From Bacteroidota bacterium (GTDB lineage: Bacteria; Bacteroidota; Bacteroidia; Cytophagales; Cyclobacteriaceae): a DNA stretch of 27,468 nucleotides. The notes below the pieces were generated by a model. The model was not told where the DNA came from, made no database searches, and worked only from the letters and a program-made list of their open reading frames with translations. The DNA lies in the NCBI GenBank assembly GCA_023393375.1, contig JAEWLI010000139.1:1-27468 (forward strand), written 5' to 3'. This document shows, piece by piece, positions 1 through 7,551 of this stretch. Within the stretch, counting starts at the first letter, position 1. Each line of letters opens with the position of its first letter. The position numbers were made by a program, and so were the translations under genes.

Positions 1-447
1 GAAATGTCCTAACAATAAACCTACTCTTGGAGCAAAACCAAATTTTGAAACTTTTGCTCCACGTATTTCATTGCCTACTATTTCAAATGATTCTGTACTA
101 TAAATACCAACTCCAGCTCCAACATAAGGTCTAACAGAACTAGTCCCAAGATAATAATCACCTGTCAATAAATATGAACCTAAACTGGATACACTCACGC
201 TCTGACCATTAACATCTGCACCTCCTAATATTGCTATCTCCATCCGAAGACCCAAAGCAATTGCATCAGAGATGTTGTATTTAGGTTCCAAATAGAAGCC
301 CACACCACCAGTGTAATAATCACTTCCCATAGGTAAACCGTATAACACACCTAAATCTACCTTAAAGGCTTTGTAAGAAGAGCTTTGAGCAAAAGCACCT
401 GTACCAATAGCTAAAACAATAATAGCTGATAAAATTAATTTTTTCAT
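1..447 (-). CDS. Outer-membrane beta-barrel protein, 5' part (gene runs off the window start)
   Basis: The reverse strand encodes 149 codons from an ATG at 447 with no stop before the window edge, so the C-terminus is missing. Residues 1-21 form a signal peptide (MKK, hydrophobic core, cleavage probably after AFA-Q). The mature part alternates polar and hydrophobic residues and is rich in Gly, Tyr and Ser (for example VRPYVGAGVGIYS and FAPRVGLLLG), the pattern of an 8-stranded OmpA/OmpW-like or 'outer membrane beta-barrel' domain of Bacteroidota. It should sit in the outer membrane; no substrate or partner can be read from the sequence. A TACATTTG box lies 48 bases upstream of the start. The family assignment is inferred from composition and pattern, not from a catalytic motif. 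Confidence 0.8.
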   Translation of the reverse strand, partial: MKKLILSAIIVLAIGTGAFAQSSSYKAFKVDLGVLYGLPMGSDYYTGGVGFYLEPKYNISDAIALGLRMEIAILGGADVNGQSVSVSSLGSYLLTGDYYLGTSSVRPYVGAGVGIYSTESFEIVGNEIRGAKVSKFGFAPRVGLLLGHF

Positions 448-1084
448 GATCTTTTGTTTTGTTAATTTGTTAAACCAATTGTTAAATGTTGAAACAAATG
501 TAAGTGGGTTTTTTTATTTTAAAAGTTCAATCTGTTCCATTTCATTTCATAAAAAAAAATTTTTTACAGCGGTTTTTATGCTGTACATCTATAAATCCTC
601 ATGATGTAATTTTTAGGGCTTGTCTGTAAGGATAAAAGTCAAAAACATGGATTAATTATGCGAATAGTTGGAATAGTAATAATATTAGGGTGTAAGTAAA
701 CGATTAAAAATACAATTGGAAGTAAAAAAAATAGAAATAATATAGATATCTCATATCTATAAATTTTCATCACGGAAAATAATATTACATTTTCTCCTGA
801 AAAACTATTTGATAATGAAGATGATTTTTTGTCGGAATGAGATTTGGTAAGAGCCATGATGTAAAATCTGGTTTGTAAATTCCTAATGGATTTTGGGCTT
901 ATATTAAACCCGGGGTAAATACGAAGGTTATTCGATGAATTTTTTACGACCAATATTTTATATCATGAAAGGAAACTTATCCATAAAATATTATTCGAAT
1001 CCGAAAAAAGTTCGCATGCATAGCAAAAATTTTGCAATTACTCCATTGGAATCGTATTTTGTAATGGTAGAAAAATAAAACTTT
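448..1084. other. AT-rich intergenic stretch without a convincing gene
   Basis: This gap separates the minus-strand beta-barrel gene from the plus-strand hydrolase gene. Apart from the promoter box at 495-502 it holds a perfect 6-bp-arm inverted repeat at 1023-1035 (GCAAAA, A, TTTTGC) and a weak hairpin near 568-586. One minus-strand open frame (639-953) ends in a hydrophobic stretch, but its composition resembles the AT-rich DNA around it and I do not accept it as a gene. Confidence 0.5.
495..502 (-). promoter_or_regulatory. Probable -7 promoter element (TACATTTG) for the beta-barrel gene
   Basis: On the minus strand the sequence matches the Bacteroidota -7 consensus TAnnTTTG exactly. It would give a leader of about 40 bases. 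No good TTTG is found 19-21 bases upstream, so the -33 element is weak or absent. Confidence 0.4.
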
Positions 1085-2545
1085 ATGTATATATTTAATT
1101 CACTATCTCAAAATAACACTACGATGAATCGTAATTTGTACATATTTGGAATCTTTATTTTGGGTTTGACCATATTTGCCGGTTTACTTCACAACATAGT
1201 ACAATTGCTATTAACTTATCCACTGGAGCTTCATTCATTTTATAGCTGGTCGGTTTTCTATATCCTCTTATACATTGCTGCGTTTACCATTTTGTTGAAA
1301 TATTTTTACTATAAGAAGTACTGGTTGGCTTTTACCTCAGGCATATTGTTATCTTTTGCAATTATTGGTCAATCAATCCTTCATTTACATGTATATGAGT
1401 CAGAAAAGTTGGGGAAGTTTTTTATGCCAGTTACCTATATTGCATTATTAGTTGGAAGCCTCTATGCCATTATTCTTATAGTCTCTAAATCAAGAGAAAG
1501 GCCTTGGTTAAAAACAGTCGGTATTTTTACATTTGCCACCAACCTCATTACAATATTCCTCATCATTGGACTTGTGAATACTGTAGATTTGCAAATTCAA
1601 AACATGCTGCAAAATATCGGTAAGTGGATTACATTTATTTCACCTCTAATTTCCATCTTTTATATTTTGAATTTTTGGGACGAGATAAGATCATTGAAAG
1701 AAGTGCATGAAAGCTCCAACTTACAAAAATTTACGATTGGCTCGTTAGCTACCTTTGCTGTGATAACTTTGATACTTCTCCTTTACAAGGGGAGTGAGGT
1801 TGCTACTGAATGCTATTGGAAGTTGGATTGGGAAAAAAGAAAGCCTGAAATATCGAGAAAATTGGCCGAACCATTTGAAAATAGAATTTTTGTGAACAGC
1901 GATGGAGATTCATTGCAATATCTTTTGATGAAACCACTGGATTATGATTCGCACAAAAAATACCCTTTGGTGGTATGCCTGCATGGTGGCACATGGATGC
2001 GTCCACCTGATAAACCAAGACATATATTAGTGGAAGAACCGGCAGCAATGCTTTCAGATTCCCTGAACAGGGAAAAATATCCTGCTTTTCTATTTGTACC
2101 TCAATGCCCTTCGGGTCATAGTTGGGGAGGAATTCCAAATTATCCGGGGGCAGATTCCCTGGTTTTTGAAACCATTCGTGCTTTGGAGGAAGAATTTGAA
2201 ATTGATGAAAAAAGGCGTTATGTGGCCGGTGGTTCGGGTGGTGGTATGGGATCATGGTATTTCATAGGTACTCGTCCGGACATGTTTGCCGCTGCCATTC
2301 CATTTTGTGGAGCGGGTAATCCCCAACTTGCTGATAATATGGTAGATGTTCCCGTGTGGGCATTCCATGGAAGTAAAGACAGAAATGTTCCCGCTAGCGG
2401 ATCAAGACAGATGGTTGAGGCCATCAAAAATGCCGGTGGCAATCCTCTTTATACTGAGTTTCCCGATGTGGGTCATCATGTTTGGCCCCATATTCAAGCT
2501 ACACCCGGGGTTATGGACTGGCTTTTTGCCCAAAAACGAGAATGA
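1085..2545 (+). CDS. Seven-helix membrane protein fused to a COG4099-like alpha/beta hydrolase (predicted peptidase/esterase)
   Basis: The 486-residue product has two parts. Residues about 14-235 contain seven hydrophobic segments (near 15-37, 50-75, 79-98, 112-133, 143-167, 180-197, 214-235). Residues 240-486 are an alpha/beta hydrolase: the oxyanion strand LHGG at 299-302, PQCPSGHSWG typical of COG4099 predicted peptidases and phospholipase/carboxylesterases, nucleophile Ser384 in GGSGG, Asp432 in HGSKD and His464 in VGHH. The triad is complete, so activity is expected on an ester or peptide; the substrate is unknown. With seven helices the hydrolase would face the side opposite the N-terminus, plausibly the periplasm if the N-terminus is cytoplasmic (inference). 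A second start, Met14 at 1124, would begin just before helix 1. Such hydrolases are usually soluble or secreted; the helical anchor is unusual. Confidence 0.8.
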   Translation: MYIFNSLSQNNTTMNRNLYIFGIFILGLTIFAGLLHNIVQLLLTYPLELHSFYSWSVFYILLYIAAFTILLKYFYYKKYWLAFTSGILLSFAIIGQSILHLHVYESEKLGKFFMPVTYIALLVGSLYAIILIVSKSRERPWLKTVGIFTFATNLITIFLIIGLVNTVDLQIQNMLQNIGKWITFISPLISIFYILNFWDEIRSLKEVHESSNLQKFTIGSLATFAVITLILLLYKGSEVATECYWKLDWEKRKPEISRKLAEPFENRIFVNSDGDSLQYLLMKPLDYDSHKKYPLVVCLHGGTWMRPPDKPRHILVEEPAAMLSDSLNREKYPAFLFVPQCPSGHSWGGIPNYPGADSLVFETIRALEEEFEIDEKRRYVAGGSGGGMGSWYFIGTRPDMFAAAIPFCGAGNPQLADNMVDVPVWAFHGSKDRNVPASGSRQMVEAIKNAGGNPLYTEFPDVGHHVWPHIQATPGVMDWLFAQKRE

Positions 2546-2645
2546 TAAGCCTACCTTTTAAAATCGCAGGGGAAGGCATCTGACATTATTATAGATATGT
2601 AATAGATATATTTTATGTTTATTATAAATATATAATAAAAAATAT

Positions 2646-2780
2646 CGCCTGATGACAGATGTTCTTATGACAGATATCCTTGGGCAAGAACGATTTACGT
2701 GGGGGAACACAAGTTTGTTGCGGGATGGAGTTATACGCCAGCAATATATCCATGCTCTTCAGGCGGCAAGGTTTCGATAG
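2646..2780 (+). pseudogene. 3' remnant of a Fic-family 'mobile mystery protein B'-like gene
   Basis: In the frame of 2652, residues reading RLMTDVLMTDILGQERFTWG, then DGVIRQQYIHALQAA, match the part of mobile mystery protein B (a Fic-fold protein often found with mobile elements and a helix-turn-helix partner) that lies just C-terminal to the HPFxxGNGR catalytic loop. The loop and everything upstream are missing; sequence before 2646 is AT-rich and unrelated. After ALQAA the family signature is lost and the frame stops at 2778. No plausible start or complete fold remains, so this is a fragment. The assignment is from memory of the family's conserved C-terminus. Confidence 0.6.
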
Positions 2781-2848
2781 AAAGCCAATTGGATAAAGGT
2801 ACAGAAATTAAGGTCTGGTTATTGGATCAATCCGTCGCCAATGTTTAA
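2759..2848 (+). pseudogene. 3' remnant of a sensor histidine kinase (end of HATPase domain)
   Basis: In a frame different from the Fic remnant, 2759-2848 reads SGGKVSIESQLDKGTEIKVW and then about nine more residues to a TAA. This is the classic end of a histidine kinase ATPase domain (HGGxIxVxSxxGxGTxFxIxLP). Everything upstream of the GGK motif is missing and is replaced by the Fic remnant. It has no function that can be predicted and is gene debris. Confidence 0.6.
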
Positions 2849-3022
2849 CTTCAACTTTTTCTGGATGGATGTTTTACTACCTAGCCCTTTTCTTCGCCTA
2901 ATTAATCTTCATTGACATATTTTCTGATGCCATTCCTAGTGCCCAAAAAAGAGGATGATTAATGATATATAATAATCAAGATTAGATATTGTCCTATTCG
3001 CCCATCGAACATACCTAAAAAT
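2849..3022. other. Intergenic sequence, nothing recognised
   Basis: AT-rich sequence between the kinase remnant and the HU terminator. I see no open frame with a family signature, no RNA gene and no strong hairpin. Confidence 0.4.
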
Positions 3023-3051
3023 AAAAGCTTCGATGATAATTCGAAGCTTTT
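3023..3051 (-). terminator. Rho-independent terminator of the HU remnant
   Basis: A perfect 11-bp inverted repeat (AAAAGCTTCGA, 7-base loop, TCGAAGCTTTT). Read on the minus strand the stem is followed by TTTTATTTTTA, as expected for a terminator 38 bases after the HU stop codon. The A/T flanks would let it work weakly in both directions. Confidence 0.7.
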
Positions 3052-3088
3052 GGTAACATATGATAAAGTACTTTTTAAGTTTTATCCA

Positions 3089-3304
3089 TCAATTTGATGG
3101 CTGGGAGTTTGCACTCACTGTTCCTTTCTTTTTGGTAAACTGAAAGGTTTTTAACGCTGTGATTAATTCTTTGCCCGGACGAAACAAACATTTTACACTC
3201 TTGATACTTTTCGCTGTTACTTCTTCTTCTTTTTCATGACCTTCACTACTACCTGATATACTAAATGTACCGAGTTCACCCAACCTGATGATCTTGCCAT
3301 TGGA
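3089..3304 (-). pseudogene. HU-family DNA-binding protein, C-terminal half only (broken gene)
   Basis: The minus strand encodes SNGKIIRLGELGTFSISGSS, then about 50 more residues including SIKSVKCLFRPGKELITALK. This is the second half of Bacteroidota HU-like DNA-binding proteins (usually about 120-150 residues), covering the beta-arm region with the conserved GELGTF and FRPGKEL. The N-terminal dimerisation helices are absent: directly upstream, at 3305-3307, the frame meets a stop, where a repeat of the GATTACGCAGATTACACAG type begins. No ATG start is left. The gene has probably been cut by insertion or recombination at about 3304. Its terminator survives downstream. If a TTG at 3283 is used, only a fragment unlikely to fold would be made. 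Confidence 0.7.
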
Positions 3305-3342
3305 TCACGGATTTTCACCGATTACGCAGATTACACAGATTT
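3304..3342. repeat. Dispersed-repeat-like sequence at the HU breakpoint
   Basis: The stretch contains the tandem-like words ACGGATT, CCGATTACGCAGATT and ACACAGATTT. Repeats of this form are, from general knowledge, scattered in many Bacteroidota genomes. It starts exactly where HU homology ends and lies about 110 bases upstream of the RAYT gene. That it is a multi-copy element is inferred; only one copy is visible here. Confidence 0.4.
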
Positions 3343-3370
3343 AAAATGTTTCTGTTACAATGGTGAGTAA

Positions 3371-3399
3371 TCCTATAAGGTTTTTAAAACCTTATAGGA
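3371..3399. repeat. Perfect 29-bp palindrome upstream of the RAYT gene (REP-like)
   Basis: Arms of 14 bp (TCCTATAAGGTTTT and its exact complement) surround a single base. The core CCTATAAGG/CCTTATAGG recurs in a second palindrome downstream of the transposase (4101-4133), so the gene is bracketed by related hairpins, as in REP-RAYT units. Confidence 0.7.
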
Positions 3400-3454
3400 T
3401 TCTTGGTTATCTAATTGATTTTGCATAAATTGGGGTGTCTAAAAAAAGCTCTTT

Positions 3455-4075
3455 ATGGATTATCATCAACAACTTATGCCAAATCACACCTATCACCTTT
3501 TTTCAAGAGCTGTTGGTAATGAAAAGTTGTTTTTAGTATCTGAAAATTATTTATTCTTTCTCCAAAAATTAAAACACCATACATCTTCTAGCTGTAAAAT
3601 ATATTGCTATTCTCTACTGCCTAACCACTTTCATTTAATGGTAAAAATTGGCGATGAGGCAACCATCATTAAGCATTTTGAAGATGTCAAAAAAGTTGGT
3701 TTTCAGCATCTGCAACATGATATTTGCGATTTTATCATGGAAAGGTTCAGTAATCTTTTAAACAGCTATACCAAAGCATTCAATAAAATGCATAAACGTA
3801 AAGGAGCATTGTTCATGGACTACCTTAAGCGGAGTAAAGTTGCCGAATCAGAAGATTTCACCAACTATATTTGGTATATTCACAAAAATGCAGTTCATCA
3901 TCAACTAACCAACCAGGTGGGTGAGTGGCAGTATGATAGCTATAAATCCCTGATTAGCGATGCGCCAACCGCTCTAATGAGGGAAGAAGTAATAAGATGG
4001 TTTGGAGATAAGAAATCCTTTATACAATTCCATCAACAAACGATTTATCCCAAGGTAGAAATAATTGACCTTTAA
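3455..4075 (+). CDS. REP-associated tyrosine transposase (RAYT, Y1/IS200-like superfamily)
   Basis: A 206-residue single-domain HUH transposase. The start reads MPNHTYHLFSRAV (residues 8-20), a typical N-terminal beta strand; the metal-binding HUH motif is PNHFHLMV with His58 and His60; the catalytic tyrosine is probably Tyr105 in LLNSYTKAFNK; and YIHKNAVHH (141-149) matches the family's YIHxNPV motif. These enzymes nick single-stranded DNA at REP palindromes and are thought to spread them. The gene is flanked by two palindromes with the same core (3371-3399 and 4101-4133), which supports a RAYT rather than a normal insertion-sequence transposase. All catalytic residues are present, so it may be active. 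It lies among broken genes, consistent with local rearrangement. Confidence 0.88.
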   Translation: MDYHQQLMPNHTYHLFSRAVGNEKLFLVSENYLFFLQKLKHHTSSSCKIYCYSLLPNHFHLMVKIGDEATIIKHFEDVKKVGFQHLQHDICDFIMERFSNLLNSYTKAFNKMHKRKGALFMDYLKRSKVAESEDFTNYIWYIHKNAVHHQLTNQVGEWQYDSYKSLISDAPTALMREEVIRWFGDKKSFIQFHQQTIYPKVEIIDL

Positions 4076-4080
4076 GGAAT

Positions 4081-4133
4081 AGACCTGACCAGACCTGTCC
4101 AGACCTATAAGGTTTCAAAAATCTTATAGGTCT
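4081..4133. repeat. Direct repeats and palindrome downstream of the RAYT gene (REP-like)
   Basis: Three head-to-tail copies of AGACCT(GnCC) at 4081-4106 run into an inverted repeat with 11-bp perfect arms (AGACCTATAAG at 4101-4111, complement at 4123-4133). The stem can extend by a G-T and three A-T pairs, leaving a CAA loop. The core matches the palindrome at 3371-3399. It could also act as a transcription stop after the transposase. Confidence 0.6.
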
Positions 4134-4263
4134 TATAACTTGTAAATGAACCTTTGAATTCATGATTATTTTGCTGCTCTAATCGACCTATAATATCATG
4201 TGATTGCCAATATAGAACCTGTCGGTTGACGGAGAATATAATATGTACACAAAATACATAAAA

Positions 4264-4286
4264 AAAGGCAGCTTACTGCTGCCTTT
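4264..4286 (-). terminator. Rho-independent terminator of tRNA-Thr
   Basis: Read on the minus strand: a 9-bp perfect stem (AAAGGCAGC/GCTGCCTTT, 5-base loop) beginning one base after the tRNA 3' end and running into a row of T. Confidence 0.8.
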
Positions 4287-4287
4287 G

Positions 4288-4360
<73 letters not shown>

Positions 4361-4383
4361 ATTCCTTATTCTAAAACCGACCG

Positions 4384-4414
4384 CAAATATAGGATGCTTT
4401 TTTATATTCGCAAA
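4384..4414 (-). promoter_or_regulatory. Promoter of tRNA-Thr (TTTG-N19-TATATTTG)
   Basis: On the minus strand TTTG (4411-4414) is followed after exactly 19 bases by TATATTTG (4384-4391). Both boxes fit the Bacteroidota primary sigma consensus with no mismatch. Transcription should start about 15-18 bases before the mature tRNA end. Confidence 0.8.
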
Positions 4415-4433
4415 CCGATTTACCACTAAAATA

Positions 4434-6659
4434 TTAAATTGTCCTGATCACTTTTAATTGTTGTTTCAGTTCATCCAATTCTTTGCGTGCATTGGCTATT
4501 TTTTCATTAAATTCTTCCTTCAGCTTTTCTGCACTGGCAGAACTGGCAAAAAATTCAATGTTATTTTTCCACAACGCTATGTCATTCTCCAACTCACCGA
4601 TCTGCCGTCTGATGGAGTTTTCTTTCCGCTGTATTTTCTTATTGGCATTGGGGCTGCTCCTTAGTTTTTGATATTGTGCGGCAGTCACCAGATCTCTGCG
4701 GTCTTCCGACGATAACTCCGGAGCTTGTGTGGCAAAGCTTTCTACAGCCTTGTTAAAACGCTTCTGAATGGTTTTGATAGAATTGCGGGGCACAAAGCCT
4801 ATTCCGTTGTATTCGTCCAACAATTCTTCTACCTGCTCGATGTCACTCGATTTATCGGCAGCCAATTTTTCAATAGTGGCACAAATCTCCTCTTTCCGTC
4901 TCAGGTTTACGACATAATCCTTCTCAGTTTCCTTTTGAGTAGATCTTTTTCTTTCAAAAAAGGCATCACAAGCTTTCTTAAACCTTTGGTATATTTCATT
5001 CCTGACCTTTTCGGGTACAGGGCCAATTTCTTTCCATTCCCGCTGCAGTTCCTTTAACTCATTGGCTGTTTTTTCCCAATCATCGCTCTCTTTCAGGTTC
5101 TCGGCACGGGTGATCAACTCCTCCTTGAGCTTAAGGTTGCTATCGCGTTGTCCTTCCAAGCGTTTGAAGAAGTTGCTTTTATTATTGAAAAACTTCTTGA
5201 ATGCTGTCCAAAATTGTTTGTTGATATCCCTGGCATGCTCTCTTGGCAAGCCACCAATTGCTTCCCACTTTTTCTGTAGTTCCAGCACCTCTTTGGTTTT
5301 GGCATTCCAGTCAGTGATTTTATCTGAATCAAAATTCACATATTCCTGTACTGCATCACTGAGCCTGTGTTTTTCATCAAGGTTTTGTTTCAGGTTGGTT
5401 TTCAGGTTTTCCACAAAATCCCTCCTACGGGTATACACGATATCAGATGCTGCTTTAAACCTCTTCCACAAAGCTTCCTGTTCCTCGCGTGGTGCTGGCC
5501 CAATGTGTTTATACTCTTCATGAAGATCGTTCAGCTCCTTGATGGCTTCTTTAAGATTTTCCATTTTCGCAAGCTTCTCAGCCCGCTCACAAATGTCAAT
5601 CTTGGCTTCCAGGTTCTTTTTCCGGTCCAGTTCCTTCAGTTCAAAATAAATGCTTCTGTTGTCATAAAACCTGTCGATCAGCGCACTGTAATTGGCCCAA
5701 AGGCTTCTTACATACTGGCTTGGAACAGGGCCAATCGCCCGCCATTCATTTTGAATTTCTTTCAGTGCCGTGATGCTGGTAGTATTTTCTTCCGAATCAA
5801 CAAGCTTTCGAAGTTTCTCCAGGATATTGTTTTTGGCCGCCAGATTTTGTTCCCGGCTTTTTTCCATTTCAGCCAAAAACTTGTCTTTCTTTTCTTTGAT
5901 GGTACGGGCAGCTGATTCAAATTTGGCATCCAAATCATCACCGTTGTAATCAAAATCATCGGCTACTCCCCCTTCAGCAATAAATTTATCAAGAGCTTCT
6001 TGCTTTTCATTTGAATAGATGTCAGTGTAGAATCCTTTTATTTCCTTAAGGGTATTATCAGCTTTTCTTACATTTTCTTCTTTCAATAGATCAGCAGCAG
6101 CTGCAACCAATTGTGCTTTGGTATAGGTAGCGTAATCTATTTTCTCCTCTTCTTCCTTCTCTTCTTCCTTATCCTCTTCTTCTTTGGCAAAATCCTCCTC
6201 ACTTTGGCCAATGTCATCCATCTCCTCTACCGTACTCATTTCTTCCATTTGCATTCCCGGATCATTATTGTCATCCAAAGGTGCTTTCAGATTTTCCTGC
6301 GTTTCATTAGACGTTTCAGATGATTCATCTGCAGAAGAAGCTTCATTCTCACCTTTCTCGGATGATTTTTCTTCCACTTTTGCTTTTTCATCAATGTGGC
6401 CTCCCGATACCAATGCGGCTTTTATTTCCTCATCGGTTTCATCCGGATTTTCAGTTTTTTGTATTTTTTCCACATGATCATCCTGGGATTTTTCAGCTTC
6501 CTGAACCATATCCTCCTGATTTTCTTGAGTAGAAGTGTCATCCTCAGATGAATTTTCACCAGTTTCCTCAGATTCAGTATTATTCCTTAATTCTTCCTCT
6601 TCATTAAGGAAATCCTGTTCTTTGGAATACTTGCGCGTATTGTCGGAATTACTAATCAT
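4434..6659 (-). CDS. DUF349 repeat protein with long acidic N-terminus
   Basis: The 741-residue protein has three parts. Residues 1-175 are low-complexity and strongly acidic (Glu, Asp, Ser), surely disordered. Residues about 280-645 hold five DUF349 repeats at a period of about 77 residues, each with the core (W/Y)xxIGxxP: IGPVP 309, IGPAP 386, IGGLP 468, IGPVP 545, IGFVP 620, followed by a (L)W/(I)xxRF or similar helix. Residues 675-735 form a coiled coil. The whole protein is highly charged and helical. No enzymatic motif is visible and the cytoplasmic role of the family is not known to me. No signal peptide. The start at 6659 is followed by a normal N-terminus. A -7-like box lies 76-83 bases upstream. 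Confidence 0.88.
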   Translation of the reverse strand: MISNSDNTRKYSKEQDFLNEEEELRNNTESEETGENSSEDDTSTQENQEDMVQEAEKSQDDHVEKIQKTENPDETDEEIKAALVSGGHIDEKAKVEEKSSEKGENEASSADESSETSNETQENLKAPLDDNNDPGMQMEEMSTVEEMDDIGQSEEDFAKEEEDKEEEKEEEEKIDYATYTKAQLVAAAADLLKEENVRKADNTLKEIKGFYTDIYSNEKQEALDKFIAEGGVADDFDYNGDDLDAKFESAARTIKEKKDKFLAEMEKSREQNLAAKNNILEKLRKLVDSEENTTSITALKEIQNEWRAIGPVPSQYVRSLWANYSALIDRFYDNRSIYFELKELDRKKNLEAKIDICERAEKLAKMENLKEAIKELNDLHEEYKHIGPAPREEQEALWKRFKAASDIVYTRRRDFVENLKTNLKQNLDEKHRLSDAVQEYVNFDSDKITDWNAKTKEVLELQKKWEAIGGLPREHARDINKQFWTAFKKFFNNKSNFFKRLEGQRDSNLKLKEELITRAENLKESDDWEKTANELKELQREWKEIGPVPEKVRNEIYQRFKKACDAFFERKRSTQKETEKDYVVNLRRKEEICATIEKLAADKSSDIEQVEELLDEYNGIGFVPRNSIKTIQKRFNKAVESFATQAPELSSEDRRDLVTAAQYQKLRSSPNANKKIQRKENSIRRQIGELENDIALWKNNIEFFASSASAEKLKEEFNEKIANARKELDELKQQLKVIRTI

Positions 6660-6734
6660 AACTTTACTTGAAAGTCTAATAATAGGCTAAAATTTCTTTT
6701 AAGAGATTTACACAGCCTTTCTTCAAAAATTATG

Positions 6735-6742
6735 CAAATCTA
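6735..6742 (-). promoter_or_regulatory. Possible -7 element (TAGATTTG) for the DUF349 gene
   Basis: Exact match to TAnnTTTG on the minus strand, in the short gap after yqgE. No good -33 box at the right spacing, so read-through from yqgE is also possible. Confidence 0.35.
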
Positions 6743-6752
6743 AGAAAATACG

Positions 6753-7331
6753 TCAATTTAAACGTGGATCGATGGGATAATTTGAAATCATTTTATACTT
6801 TCCTCCCATATTGTCCAAAACTATTTTCCATAATTTTTCGGCATCGAGGTCAAAAACCTGTTTGGCAGTAGCTACATTAGACACAATCCATGTTTTTTCA
6901 TTTAGTTCCATTTCGAGTTGTCCGGCACCCCAACCCGAATAACCAATAAAAAATTTAAAATCCTCAGGGTTTAGTTGTTTCGTATCGATCAATACCTGCA
7001 ATTGTTCGTAATTGCCCCCCCAATAAATCCCCTTTCCTATTTTCACACTATCTTCAATTAATTTACCTGCCCTATGAATAAAGTGAAGGGTATCTTGCTG
7101 TACCGGGCCGCCAATATATAATTGGGCATTAAAACCGTTGGTTTCTTCAAACAAATCACCATATTTCAACAGTGAAGGTTTATTCAAAACAAAACCAAAA
7201 GATCCTTCATCATTATGTTCGCACAGCAACACCACCGTTCGTTCGAAATTCGGATCCGGTAAAAATGGTTCGGAAATTAATAAATCCCCCTTCTTTGGCT
7301 GTAACGAATTATGATAATTGAAATAGTTCAT
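6753..7331 (-). CDS. YqgE/AlgH family protein (DUF179)
   Basis: A 192-residue protein with the family's fixed landmarks: KGDLLISEPFLPDPNFERTV at residues 14-33, VLLCEHNDEGSFGFVLNKP right after it, YIGGPVQQDTLHFIH (about 72-86), and FKFFIGYSGWGAGQLEMEL (about 125-143). Length is normal for the family (about 185-190). YqgE is a small cytoplasmic protein of unsettled function, although AlgH has been linked to regulation in pseudomonads. It is followed after 93 bases by the DUF349 gene on the same strand, and the two may be co-transcribed. No oddities. Confidence 0.93.
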   Translation of the reverse strand: MNYFNYHNSLQPKKGDLLISEPFLPDPNFERTVVLLCEHNDEGSFGFVLNKPSLLKYGDLFEETNGFNAQLYIGGPVQQDTLHFIHRAGKLIEDSVKIGKGIYWGGNYEQLQVLIDTKQLNPEDFKFFIGYSGWGAGQLEMELNEKTWIVSNVATAKQVFDLDAEKLWKIVLDNMGGKYKMISNYPIDPRLN

Positions 7332-7551
7332 AACAACTAAAATTTGCTTCGACTTACCTTTTTGTTTTTATTTTTATAAAAACGAGATAAGTATTATTTA
7401 AGGTTGTTTTTTCAAAACAAAAAACCTCACATTAAGTTCGGTACACACATTTATTTTATCTCTGCAAATTACAATAACTATTGTAAAGCAGGAACTTCTA
7501 ACACATAACTTTCTCAAAAACTTTGTATTATTGCATACATAAACAATTGAT

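Noticed and set aside
639..953. Minus-strand open frame of 104 codons with a hydrophobic end in the first intergenic gap
   Set aside because: No family signature, uneven composition and AT-rich surroundings; hydrophobic runs arise easily in AT-rich DNA.
4458..6532. Many plus-strand open frames opposite the DUF349 gene
   Set aside because: They are shadows of the highly biased acidic and repeat coding sequence on the other strand.
7395..7433. Imperfect inverted repeat (AGGTTGTTTTTT...AAAAAACCT) upstream of yqgE
   Set aside because: Mostly A/T homopolymer pairing with mismatches; expected by chance at this composition.
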